From the NCBI GenBank assembly GCA_030446305.1, contig JASUSA010000001.1, forward strand, positions 1 to 64,000: a stretch of DNA of 64,000 nt. The letters run 5' to 3'. The position numbers and the translations under genes were made by a program. The notes beneath the pieces are model-generated. The model made no database searches. It was not told the origin of the DNA and saw only the letters and a program-made list of their open reading frames with translations. Each line of letters begins with the position of its first letter. Positions within the stretch are counted from its first letter, which is position 1. Shown one piece after another: positions 53,403-62,075 of the stretch. This DNA comes from Clostridiales bacterium (lineage in GTDB: Bacteria; Bacillota; Clostridia; Peptostreptococcales; Acidaminobacteraceae).

Positions 53403-54611
53403 TTATTCTGCTCTAAGAATTTCAAGTGCCTTCTGAAGCTGGTTATCATCTTCATCAGTAGGATTTTCTTTTTCTAGGTAAGCATCATCCAGCGGAACGA
53501 CAATATCCGGTTCGATGCCAATCCCATGAATATTCTCTCCATTTGGTGTAAAATACTGTGCCGTCGTCAGCTTGTAACCCGTATCGTCGAGATAAGGTCT
53601 AACCACTTGTACAATGCCCTTGCCAAATGTTGTAACGCCTATGATGGTCGCCGCATGATTATCTTTTAACGCGCCTGTCAAAATTTCTGAAGCGCTTGCA
53701 GATCCCTCATCAACGAGTACAGCCAATTTAACATCGTAGTGCTTTGCATCGGATTCAAACGATTCATGATCGCCGTTACGGCTGTCTGTATAGACAATCA
53801 GACTTTTGCCCAATAAGCTGTCTGAAATATCTACACATTGATCCAAATAACCGCCCGGATTTTGTCTGAGGTCGATCACCACTTTTTTTGCACCTTTTGA
53901 AACGAGTTCATCCATGTGTTTTTTGAATTCTTCCGCAGCATTTTCATCAAACATTGACAATCTGAGATAACCGATTTCATCATCAATCATTCTCGATTTG
54001 ACAACTTTGACATCAATCCACGCACGTACGATTTCAACATCAAATTTTTCCCGTTTAGATGGTCTGTATATTGTAATCGTCACCGCTGTACCCGGTTCAC
54101 CTTTTATTTTGCTGATCGCTTCATCCATTACCTCAGCATTGACTTCTTCGCCATTGACTGCGACGATGAGATCTTTTGCCTGTAGTCCTACATGATCTGC
54201 GGGTGTATCTTCTATTGGTGAAACAATCTCAATTTCATTGTTGTCATTCGGCGTCAAATAGATGCCAATACCCGGATACTCTCCGGAAGATGATTCCATA
54301 TAACTTGAAAATTCTTCAGCATTCATAAAGACGGAATAAGGATCGTTCAACACCTCAAACATACCCTTTTTCATGCCTTCGTAAAGCAGTGCATCATCAA
54401 CTTCTTTGTAATAATTTGTTTCAATATACGTCTTGAGATCGTTTACTTCCGAATACGACGAATAGAGTTTCTGATAGGCATCCATGCTCTCACGGCTGAT
54501 GACGACTTTATCACCTATAGTAAGTTCAATAAAATTAGTTGCGAAAAAAGTACCCATAACACTGATTAACACTAAAAAAATACTTAACATTACAACATTT
54601 GATTTCTTCAA
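53403..54611 (-). CDS. S41 family carboxy-terminal processing peptidase
   Basis: A 402-residue exported serine protease. N-terminal membrane anchor (residues 6-28), PDZ domain (about 105-185; GIGIYLTPNDNNEIEIV and GLQAKDLIVAVNG) and the catalytic Ser-Lys dyad in DEGSASASEILTG and TTFGKGIVQ. The start is TTG with GAGG upstream. It follows the M23 factor by 10 bp. CtpA/CtpB-like proteases cut envelope or sporulation substrates; here it may regulate the FtsEX-linked wall hydrolase. Confidence 0.92.
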   Translation of the reverse strand: MKKSNVVMLSIFLVLISVMGTFFATNFIELTIGDKVVISRESMDAYQKLYSSYSEVNDLKTYIETNYYKEVDDALLYEGMKKGMFEVLNDPYSVFMNAEEFSSYMESSSGEYPGIGIYLTPNDNNEIEIVSPIEDTPADHVGLQAKDLIVAVNGEEVNAEVMDEAISKIKGEPGTAVTITIYRPSKREKFDVEIVRAWIDVKVVKSRMIDDEIGYLRLSMFDENAAEEFKKHMDELVSKGAKKVVIDLRQNPGGYLDQCVDISDSLLGKSLIVYTDSRNGDHESFESDAKHYDVKLAVLVDEGSASASEILTGALKDNHAATIIGVTTFGKGIVQVVRPYLDDTGYKLTTAQYFTPNGENIHGIGIEPDIVVPLDDAYLEKENPTDEDDNQLQKALEILRAE

Positions 54612-54621
54612 ATTCTACACC

Positions 54622-55758
54622 TCAATTTCCTTTTACATATGGAATCGGATCAACGTATTCACCATTGACGCGAACTTCGAAATGAACGTGTGGCCCTGTT
54701 GAAAAACCAGTGCTGCCTGATTTTGCAATCGAATCACCTTTTGAAACAGCATCGCCTACCGAAACCAGCAAGCTGTTATTATGTGCATACAATGTTGAAT
54801 AGCCGCCGCCGTGGTCAATAATCACCACTTTGCCATAACCGCCGTACCAGTCGGCATAGATAACTGTACCCGATTGTGCTGCAACAACCGTTGTATTGGT
54901 AGATGCCGAAATATCAATTCCCGTATGCATCGTTTCCTTTTTCGTTATCGGATGAACGCGCACACCAAAATCAGAGGTAATAATCGTATTGCCCGGTACG
55001 GGCCACATCATCTCACCACCTACATAGGTTTCAGAAAGCTTTAGATTTTTAATGACACTTGTCAGTTGATCTGCTTCATCCAATAATTCACCTTCAGCTT
55101 CATTCAGCGCCGCTTCGTCTTTTTTGAGATCTTCCTTGTAGGCGACTAAATCTTTAAGCTGGCCTTCCAGTTGATCCTGTTTATTGCTCTTATCTTGAAA
55201 TAAAGATTCGAGATCCTGTTTGACCGCCTCGAGCTCTGTTTTTTTTGCAATAATGGCATCGCGCTGTTCTTTTAACTCTCTGATAAGATTTTGATCGTGT
55301 ACAAGTACCTTTTGGAGCATGTCAATACGGCTCAGGAGATCTGAAAAATCTTCTGAACCAAACAGCACTTCAAGGTAACCAATGGTTCCCGTTTTATACA
55401 TGACGCGAAGTCTTGAATCCAGCAAATCGTTTTTATCGGAAATCTGCGTCTCAGCATCTGCCAGTTCATCTGTCTTTACTACGATTTCATCCTCTGTCTG
55501 CGCAATATTGCCATCGAGCTTTTCAATTTCCCGTTCAAGTCCTTTAATCGCTTCGGTCGTATTTACAATTTTCGTATTGGTGGTATTTTGGAGTGATTTA
55601 TTCTGGCTGATGGAATCATCAAGCGCTTCAATTTTTTCTTTTAACGTCTCCAGTTCCCGCTCTCTCTTTTTCAATTCATCATTGTCAGACCATACAATTG
55701 AACTCGCCAGAATAATCATAGAAAGCAATATCACAACCGTTTTTCGACATCTCACCAT
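54622..55758 (-). CDS. M23 (LytM) peptidase with EnvC-like coiled coil
   Basis: A 378-residue exported protein: signal peptide (residues 1-25, VVILLSMIILASSIVWS), long coiled coil (about 28-245) and LytM domain (about 265-375) with HTGIDISA and HVHFEVRVNGEYVDP. The zinc-ligand pattern HxxxD...HxH looks complete, so it may be an active endopeptidase. The start is the ATG with AGGAGG five to six bases upstream; the track start sits on top of that site. It lies directly behind ftsX, as is typical for FtsEX-controlled hydrolases. Confidence 0.9.
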   Translation of the reverse strand: MVRCRKTVVILLSMIILASSIVWSDNDELKKRERELETLKEKIEALDDSISQNKSLQNTTNTKIVNTTEAIKGLEREIEKLDGNIAQTEDEIVVKTDELADAETQISDKNDLLDSRLRVMYKTGTIGYLEVLFGSEDFSDLLSRIDMLQKVLVHDQNLIRELKEQRDAIIAKKTELEAVKQDLESLFQDKSNKQDQLEGQLKDLVAYKEDLKKDEAALNEAEGELLDEADQLTSVIKNLKLSETYVGGEMMWPVPGNTIITSDFGVRVHPITKKETMHTGIDISASTNTTVVAAQSGTVIYADWYGGYGKVVIIDHGGGYSTLYAHNNSLLVSVGDAVSKGDSIAKSGSTGFSTGPHVHFEVRVNGEYVDPIPYVKGN

Positions 55759-55768
55759 GCTATGCCTC

Positions 55769-56662
55769 CTAGACATTCAAGTACTTGCGCATTGACCAGA
55801 TACTCCCGAGTGCACCAATCCCCGCCCCAATAATGAAGAACAGGAAGATCAAATCGCCAACCAGCACTTCCGGCTTTACGACATAGGCAGATATAAGTGC
55901 GTAAAAGTCAGAATTCAACAAATCATAAACATACGTATACAAGAATTTCATAACAAGGGTCGATACACCGGCCCCCATCATGCCAAGCAAGGTTCCCTCC
56001 GTTAAGAAAGGCCATCGTATAAACCAGTTGGTGGCACCAACGTATTTCATAATGTTAATTTCGCGTCGGCGCGCATTGACAGCTAGTTTAATGGTATTGT
56101 GTATGATAAAAGTAGAAATTGCAATGAGGACAAACATGATTATCATCCCCGCCTTGCGCATCATTTCCGTAAAATTCAGAAGTGTTTCAACAATGTCCTG
56201 ATATGATTTTACTTCTTCGACGCCCGGCAGTGTTGACATCGTACTCACGACTTGCGCAGAATAGTAGATATCCGTTAAATAGACGATAAATGAGTTTGGC
56301 AGCGGATTTTCTTCAAGTCCCTCTAATAAATAGGCATTGTCCTGCCATGATTCTTTCATCTGTTCAAGTGCATCTGAACGGCTTTCATATATAACCTGAT
56401 CGACGCCGGTAATGCCTTCAATCGTCGTTTGAAGTGATTCGCGTTCCTCGGCACTGACATCGTCTCCGATATAGACTTGTATGGAATTGAATTGGTCTTT
56501 AGCCGACTGCGCCATGGCATTAATGTTGATAATCAATGCAAAAATAATGCCTAATATAATCAGTGTCGCAGAAACAGATGAGATCGATGCGATGCTCATC
56601 ATGCGGTTCCGCCACAAACTCTTTAATGCTGTCTTAAGTGTGAAAATGGGCTTAATCGTCAT
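55769..56662 (-). CDS. ftsX: Cell division permease-like protein FtsX
   Basis: A 297-residue protein with four membrane segments (about 22-42, 170-190, 220-240, 268-290) and an extracytoplasmic loop after the first. Family stretches are LKSLWRNRMMSIASISSVSATLIILG and RRREINIMKYVGATNWFIRWPFL. It works with FtsE to switch cell-wall hydrolases. It overlaps ftsE by 11 bp. Confidence 0.94.
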   Translation of the reverse strand: MTIKPIFTLKTALKSLWRNRMMSIASISSVSATLIILGIIFALIININAMAQSAKDQFNSIQVYIGDDVSAEERESLQTTIEGITGVDQVIYESRSDALEQMKESWQDNAYLLEGLEENPLPNSFIVYLTDIYYSAQVVSTMSTLPGVEEVKSYQDIVETLLNFTEMMRKAGMIIMFVLIAISTFIIHNTIKLAVNARRREINIMKYVGATNWFIRWPFLTEGTLLGMMGAGVSTLVMKFLYTYVYDLLNSDFYALISAYVVKPEVLVGDLIFLFFIIGAGIGALGSIWSMRKYLNV

Positions 56663-57338
56663 ATCCGTAAACTCCTATTTTGTCATCTCTTGCTACGTTG
56701 CCCTTTTCAAGTGCAATGACGCGTTTGCGCATAATATCCACAATTTCGCGATCGTGCGTTGCCATTAAGATCGTCGTGCCGCGGCGGTTGATGGTTCTCA
56801 ATATTTTCATAATTTCCCATGATGTCTCGGGGTCAAGATTGCCTGTCGGTTCATCTGCAATGAGAATTGGCGGATTATTAATCATCGCACGTGCAATGGA
56901 TACACGTTGCTGTTCACCGCCTGAAAGCTGGTTTGGATAGACATTGCCCTTTCCCATTAAGCCTACCAGCGCCAAAATCATCGGAACTTGTTTCCGAATA
57001 ATACGCTGATTGGTGCCGACAATTTCCATGGCAAAGGCAATATTTTCATAAACTGTTTTGTTCGGCAAAAGCCTAAAATCTTGAAAGACAACACCGACTT
57101 TGCGCCGTAAATAGGGAATGCGTCTACGGTGAAGCCGCGTGATATTGGTTTCATCAACCCATATTTTCCCGGTTGATACGTCCACTTCCTTAAGAATCGT
57201 CTTGATAAAGGTTGATTTGCCTGCGCCGCTTGGCCCAACGATAAACACAAATTCACCCTTTTCTATTTTTATGTTAACATTATCCAGCGCCATGACGCCG
57301 TTGTCATACTTCTTGGATACATTCTGAAATTCAATCAT
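56652..57338 (-). CDS. ftsE: Cell division ATP-binding protein FtsE
   Basis: A 228-residue ABC ATPase: Walker [10 protein letters not shown], signature LSGGEQQR, Walker [14 protein letters not shown] and the H-loop MATHDRE. The ATG with AGGAGC upstream ([11 protein letters not shown]) was chosen over the track start. It leads the ftsE-ftsX-M23-ctp unit. Confidence 0.95.
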   Translation of the reverse strand: MIEFQNVSKKYDNGVMALDNVNIKIEKGEFVFIVGPSGAGKSTFIKTILKEVDVSTGKIWVDETNITRLHRRRIPYLRRKVGVVFQDFRLLPNKTVYENIAFAMEIVGTNQRIIRKQVPMILALVGLMGKGNVYPNQLSGGEQQRVSIARAMINNPPILIADEPTGNLDPETSWEIMKILRTINRRGTTILMATHDREIVDIMRKRVIALEKGNVARDDKIGVYGYDD

Positions 57339-57368
57339 AGTTGCTCCTAATCTAAGCAAAGTTTATCT

Positions 57369-57482
57369 AAGGAAATTACATCCTATCACTCAGTTGAACC
57401 TTCACCCAATGGGTTGAATACCCGCTTTAAATAGGGTATATATTGCAGTGAGCGTGTTAAACGCTTAATGATGCCATTTCCT
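57369..57482. repeat. Dispersed 114 bp element, copy D
   Basis: The ends AAGGAAATTACAT and ATGATGCCATTTCCT are inverted. Inner arms ATACCC/GGGTAT and TCACT/AGTGA pair. It lies in the divergent gap between ftsE and the plus-strand cyclo-ligase gene. Confidence 0.7.
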
Positions 57483-57566
57483 CATCTACTAACTATTATA
57501 CCTGTATTTTCCGCTTTTTTAATAGTATAATTATTAAATAAATATTACACGAACGGAGTGTTGAGA

Positions 57567-58142
57567 ATGGATAAAAAGCAATTGCGTCAACAGGTTATCA
57601 CGGCTCGAAACGCACTCGGCGATGAAATGCGCCTTACCTTGAGCAAGCAAATACAACAGAAAGTGCTTAGTTTACCTGAATTTAAGTTTGCACGCGCCGC
57701 TGCAGGGTTCGTCGATTTTCGCAATGAAGTCTACATGCGCCCGATTTTACAGTCTGTATTAAATGCCAATATTCCGTTAATGCTGCCAAGAATCAGCAAT
57801 GACGGAAAAGAAATGATCTTTTATCAGGTCAGCAATTTAGATCATTTGACAACCAGCCGTTTCGGTATTAAAGAACCGAATCCTGACCGCTGTACACTGG
57901 GCGATACGAGTCAACTCTCAATTGTCTTAACCCCTGGTGTTGCTTTCACACAGGATGGTTACCGCCTTGGATATGGCGGCGGTTTTTACGACCGCTTTTT
58001 TCAAAAGATCAGCGAGGACGTCCAACGCGTTGGCATTGCTTTTGAAATGCAAATGGTATCTGAAATTCCACACGAATCACATGATATTCGCGTTCATTGC
58101 ATCGTTACTGAACAGAATATCTACGAAGTTTCTCTAAAATAA
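57567..58142 (+). CDS. 5-formyltetrahydrofolate cyclo-ligase
   Basis: A 191-residue enzyme that turns 5-formyl-THF into methenyl-THF using ATP. Signature VLTPGVAFTQDGYRLGYGGGFYDRF near residue 120, and an N-terminal KKQLRQQVITARNAL. The ATG with GGAG eight bases upstream was chosen over the track's TTG. A TATAAT inside a perfect TTTAATA-N7-TATTAAA dyad (about 57519-57539) may be a controlled promoter. Confidence 0.92.
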   Translation: MDKKQLRQQVITARNALGDEMRLTLSKQIQQKVLSLPEFKFARAAAGFVDFRNEVYMRPILQSVLNANIPLMLPRISNDGKEMIFYQVSNLDHLTTSRFGIKEPNPDRCTLGDTSQLSIVLTPGVAFTQDGYRLGYGGGFYDRFFQKISEDVQRVGIAFEMQMVSEIPHESHDIRVHCIVTEQNIYEVSLK

Positions 58143-58177
58143 AGATATTACAAAATCATCTTATGATGATTATGAAT

Positions 58178-58225
58178 CAGCAAGGGCAGTGATTAATGAA
58201 TCACCGCCCTTGTTGAGGTTTTTCT
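58178..58225 (+). terminator. Terminator of the cyclo-ligase gene
   Basis: AAGGGC-a-GTGATT...AATCAC-c-GCCCTT hairpin followed, after a short gap, by TTTTTC. Confidence 0.55.
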
Positions 58226-58286
58226 ATCCTATTATTGTTGTCTATCCTATTATTATGAAATCATTTCCCCAATGATTTATTCAGTA

Positions 58287-60071
58287 TTATTTTCTGCTCA
58301 TGGCAATATTAATGGCAATCGTCTTGACAACTTCTTCTGATTTATAGGCCGCCTTATGATGCCAGTTCTCATCTGTATGCAACAGTGCATGTGCCTTTGC
58401 ACCCAACGGTTTGCCTAAAAAGTCGCGATAAAGCGCTGATACTTCTTCATTTTCATGTGAATAACGTATGGCAGCCTGCTGATCTAACCGCCATAGCATC
58501 TCACCTCTCTCTTCAGCGCATTCCTTCGCCTCGTGAATAGGCTGACCGCCACCACCTGCACATCCGCCGGGACAAGCCATAACTTCTACAAAGTCATATG
58601 CCGCTTCGCCTTTTGAAAGCGATTCCATGAGCGCCCTTGTATTGCCAAGTCCCGATACGATGGCAACGCGAATGTCGCCAAAACTCGGAATGGTGAATGT
58701 CGCTTCTTTCCAGCCTTCCATGCCTCTAACTGCATCAAATGCATCAGCATCGACATTTTTTCCTTCAATTAAATAATAGGCACTCCGCAGTGCAGCGTCC
58801 ATGACGCCTCCCGTCGCACCGAAGATAACACCGGCACCCGTACTGCTGCCCAATGGTGAATCAAACGGCCGGCTGGCAATTTGATTCATATTCAAATGCT
58901 GCGCTTTCATTAATCGGATCAGTTCACGCGTTGTTAAAATAACATCGACATCTAAATCCCCACAGGCTGATCGCATGTTTTCCAGTTTGTTTTCTTCTTT
59001 CTTAGCAATGCAGGGCATAATGGAAACAACCATCATTTTATGTGGATCAATGCCCGTCCTGTCAGAAAAATAGCTTTTGGTGATTGCCCCGAACATTTGC
59101 TGCGGGCTCTTTACAGTTGAAAGTGCAGGTTTAAATGACGGGTATTGTTTTTTTAAGAATTGAACCCATGCCGGACAGCAGGAGGTGAACATCGGCCACT
59201 GGTGCGCATCTTTATGCTGCAAGCGTTCAAGAAGTTCAGCGCCTTCTTCCATGATGGTTAAGTCCGCCGCAAAATTGGTGTCAAAAACATAATCAAAACC
59301 CATGTGTTTTAAAACGCCAACCATTTTCTCCGTCGTCACTTCCGCTTCAGAAAGTCCCATTCCCTCAGCCCACGCAACGCGAACAGCCGGCGCAATTTGG
59401 ACAATCGTCGTCGTCTTTGGATCTGCTAAAGCACGTCTTACCGCCGCTGTATCGTCACGTTCATGCAGCGCACCTGTTGGACAGTGTGTGACACACTGAC
59501 CGCAATGTGTGCAATCCGTTTCACTTAGCATTGCTGCCGGTATGCCAATTGTAGCGCGACTGCCTGAACCAAATACCTGCCAGACATTCATGGCCTGTAC
59601 CTTATCACAGACCTGTACACAGCGCATGCACTGAATGCACTTCTCCGTTTCCTTCACGAAAGGCGCACGTGGATCCCATGAACCCGTTCGCGTTTCAACT
59701 TTAAAGGGCAGTGATAAAATGCCTAAATCGCCTGCAAGGTTCTGCAGTTCACAGTTGCCGTTTCGCAGGCAAAGTGCACATTGACAGTCATGCTGAGACA
59801 GCAATAATTCTACATTGGTTCGTCTTGCCTGCTGCACGCGCGCTGTATTTGTAAAAACGCGCATGCCTTCTTGAAGCCTTGTTGCACATGCTGGTACGAG
59901 TCGATCTAAACCTTCTACCTCAACCATGCAAACACGGCACGCCGCAATTTCATTAATGCCTTCAAGATAACAGAGACTCGGAATATGAATAGCCGCTGCT
60001 TTTGCAGCATTTAAAATTGTCATTTCTTCGTCTGCCGTCATCCATTGTCCATCGATTTCAACGGTTACCAT
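58287..60071 (-). CDS. Second [FeFe]-hydrogenase (NADH-linked, HydA/HndD type)
   Basis: A 594-residue hydrogenase with the same domain order as HndD: [2Fe-2S] domain, His-ligated cluster (HDCQCALCLRNGNCELQ), two [4Fe-4S] (CIQCMRCVQVC, CTHCGQCVTHCP), the H-cluster domain with canonical TSCCPAW, MPCIAKK and MACPGGCAGGGGQP, and the small-subunit tail. It is clearly a paralogue, not a recent copy. Its ATG overlaps the end of the flavoprotein gene by 7 bp, so the two make one complex. Unlike the first set there are no HndA/HndB genes nearby. Confidence 0.9.
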   Translation of the reverse strand: MVTVEIDGQWMTADEEMTILNAAKAAAIHIPSLCYLEGINEIAACRVCMVEVEGLDRLVPACATRLQEGMRVFTNTARVQQARRTNVELLLSQHDCQCALCLRNGNCELQNLAGDLGILSLPFKVETRTGSWDPRAPFVKETEKCIQCMRCVQVCDKVQAMNVWQVFGSGSRATIGIPAAMLSETDCTHCGQCVTHCPTGALHERDDTAAVRRALADPKTTTIVQIAPAVRVAWAEGMGLSEAEVTTEKMVGVLKHMGFDYVFDTNFAADLTIMEEGAELLERLQHKDAHQWPMFTSCCPAWVQFLKKQYPSFKPALSTVKSPQQMFGAITKSYFSDRTGIDPHKMMVVSIMPCIAKKEENKLENMRSACGDLDVDVILTTRELIRLMKAQHLNMNQIASRPFDSPLGSSTGAGVIFGATGGVMDAALRSAYYLIEGKNVDADAFDAVRGMEGWKEATFTIPSFGDIRVAIVSGLGNTRALMESLSKGEAAYDFVEVMACPGGCAGGGGQPIHEAKECAEERGEMLWRLDQQAAIRYSHENEEVSALYRDFLGKPLGAKAHALLHTDENWHHKAAYKSEEVVKTIAINIAMSRK

Positions 60072-61042
60072 TTGGCTTGCCTCCCCCCTTTAAAACTGCC
60101 ATAGCCGTAATAATCACAGCGCAGACATCGTGATGCTTCCTGTTTTACTTCTCGTTCAGACATCTCACATACAATGCTTGAAAAATCATTTTTGCGTTCT
60201 GAAGCACTGCGATGCGCAATTGTCGCTCTGCCGCACGGCTGACGATTAATCAGAAGCGGACGCGGAATTACCACATCTGATGTCATTTCATGCGCAAAAC
60301 CCAAATAGCTGTCTATATTGGCAGCTGCCACCTTGCCGGCTGCAATTGCCTTGATGACAGTTTCCGGCCCCGTTACGCAGTCACCGCCTGCAAAAACGCC
60401 TTTGAGATCGCTGACCTGACAGGCTGCATTTGCCTGAACACGGCTTTTCCCAATTTTATCGCGTATATTCTCTTCTTTAAATAAATCAACCGCTTGGCCA
60501 ACGGCAATTAATAAAATATCCGCTGAAATGCGTCTTGTACTCGATGACGCCTTTGACGGTTTGGGTCTTCCTGCATTGTCATAAAGACCAATCATTTGCG
60601 GCTGTACGATCAATGCGGATACCGAACCCTCTTCATTTGTTTCGATTTCAATGGGTGCCTGCAAAGTTTCCATGATAACGCCTTCTGCGATAGCGCCCTC
60701 AATTTCTTCTGCCAATGCCGTCATATCCTCCTGGCGGCGCCTATAGACACAGGATACACTCTCGGCACCTAACCTGACAGCAGTCCTGGCACAATCCATC
60801 GCCACGTTGCCGCCTCCGATCACCGCCACCTTCATGCCGTTGAAATCGGGAATTTGGCCATCACCAATCTGTCTCAGCATCGTCACTGCTGAGTAAACAC
60901 CTCTCGCGTCTTCACCTGAAATGCCCAGCATTTTCCCCGAATGTGCGCCAATTGCAACATAGAGTGCATCAAAAGACTGTCTCAAATCTTCAACGGCAAG
61001 CTGTTTACCAATTTCAAAACTGGTTTTGACCTTAACGCCCAT
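60065..61042 (-). CDS. Flavoprotein partner of the second hydrogenase, downstream half (after frameshift)
   Basis: The C-terminal half of a GltD/NfnB-like FAD-NAD(P) oxidoreductase: second Rossmann fold VAVIGGGNVAMDCARTAVR, FAGGDCVTGPETVIKAIAAGK, and the C-terminal cysteine pair CLRCDYYGYG. It lacks the first FAD-binding fold, which is in the preceding reading frame. Its apparent start (MGVKVKT) has no ribosome binding site. Joined with the upstream half it forms one protein of about 610 residues. Confidence 0.8.
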   Translation of the reverse strand: MGVKVKTSFEIGKQLAVEDLRQSFDALYVAIGAHSGKMLGISGEDARGVYSAVTMLRQIGDGQIPDFNGMKVAVIGGGNVAMDCARTAVRLGAESVSCVYRRRQEDMTALAEEIEGAIAEGVIMETLQAPIEIETNEEGSVSALIVQPQMIGLYDNAGRPKPSKASSSTRRISADILLIAVGQAVDLFKEENIRDKIGKSRVQANAACQVSDLKGVFAGGDCVTGPETVIKAIAAGKVAAANIDSYLGFAHEMTSDVVIPRPLLINRQPCGRATIAHRSASERKNDFSSIVCEMSEREVKQEASRCLRCDYYGYGSFKGGRQAKW

Positions 61043-61902
61043 GAAAGAATGGTGGTGATGTCTGCATCTAATTTTTCCCTTGGCAGCCGATAACTTGGAA
61101 TACCGTAGCGAAGCATGCCGCCAAGCTGATCCCTTTTTTCAAATATTGTCACCTGATGCCCCATAATCGCCAGATAGTAAGCTGCTGTCAGTCCTGCCGG
61201 ACCGCCGCCAATCACGGCAATTGTTTTACCGGTACTCGTCCCCGGTATCGGCGCCGGTACATGATCCGCATAATCAACCGCCGCTTTTTTAATGCCCCTT
61301 ATATTCACAGCACTGTCGACAATGCCCCTTCTGCATTGAGATTCACATGGATTTTCACAAATATAGGCACAGACAGCCGGAAATGGATTATCTTTTCGTA
61401 TTAATCGAACGGCATCCTCATATCGCCCAGCCTCAACAAGTGCTATATAGCCCGGAATATCTACATTAGCAGGACAAGCCGAAACACAAGGAATCGACTG
61501 CTTGTAATCATTGCTACAATGCCCCGTCATTATGTGCGCCAAATAGTCTCCCGCAAAACCTCTTACACCCAAAAACACTTGTTTTGCTGCCTCTACACCA
61601 ATAGCGCAGTCCGCGGTATCCATGATAACCATCGCCAGTTCTTCTATCTTTTCGAGGTCGGATGCCTCACCATTGCCATCCAATATTTGCCTTATCATCG
61701 ATGCCAACTGCTGTAGTCCAATACGACATGGTACACATTTTCCGCAGCTTTGCGCATGGCAAAGTGTCAGCAGATTAAGCGCCATGTCGACAGGACACAC
61801 ACCTGAAATACGTGTCGCCAATTGGCGTTCAACATCTTTATAAAGCATTTCGAGCACATCTTGCGAATGGCTCTTCGCTTGTAAAGTTAACCTATCCAAC
61901 AT
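60982..61902 (-). CDS. Flavoprotein partner of the second hydrogenase, upstream half (ends in frameshift)
   Basis: It starts with a NuoF-like [4Fe-4S] region (CGKCVPCRIGLQ), then a DPYD/GltD-type double-cluster domain (CVSACPANVDIPGYI...ENPCESQCRRG), then the first FAD-binding fold (IAVIGGGPAGLTAAYYLA). It keeps family sequence to PSYRLPREKLDADITTILSW and then loses it. Adding one G to the GGG at 61038-61040 would continue it as ILSWGVKVKT into the downstream ORF. The ATG has GGAAGG upstream. Whether it is a true pseudogene or a read error cannot be decided here. Confidence 0.8.
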   Translation of the reverse strand: MLDRLTLQAKSHSQDVLEMLYKDVERQLATRISGVCPVDMALNLLTLCHAQSCGKCVPCRIGLQQLASMIRQILDGNGEASDLEKIEELAMVIMDTADCAIGVEAAKQVFLGVRGFAGDYLAHIMTGHCSNDYKQSIPCVSACPANVDIPGYIALVEAGRYEDAVRLIRKDNPFPAVCAYICENPCESQCRRGIVDSAVNIRGIKKAAVDYADHVPAPIPGTSTGKTIAVIGGGPAGLTAAYYLAIMGHQVTIFEKRDQLGGMLRYGIPSYRLPREKLDADITTILSWALRSKPVLKLVNSLPLKI

Positions 61903-61973
61903 TTTATCCTTCCTTTAACACATTATAAATCACACTGCTCTAAGCCGCTTAGAATAAAGCTTTCCGTTATTTA

Positions 61974-61991
61974 TCGTTATATTTTTAACAA
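61974..61991 (-). promoter_or_regulatory. Possible Rex operator of the second hydrogenase operon
   Basis: The minus strand reads TTGTTAA-AAAT-ATAACGA, 16 of 18 against the clostridial Rex consensus (both mismatches in the right half). No clear -10 box lies just upstream; a TATAAT at about 61922-61927 is downstream. A second dyad TCTAAGCCGCTTAGA is at 61939-61953. Confidence 0.5.
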
Positions 61992-62075
61992 TCTTTTTAT
62001 GCGTACAAGTCCCCCGTAAAATTCTTTTAATGGAACTTTCCGTTTTTTAATGCGATTTATCAACTTGTCGACGTT

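Noticed and set aside
61030-61050. Programmed -1 ribosomal frameshift joining the two flavoprotein ORFs
   Set aside because: The junction CTT-TCA-TGG is not a canonical slippery heptamer and no stimulatory structure is evident; a lost G in GGG gives a better family match.
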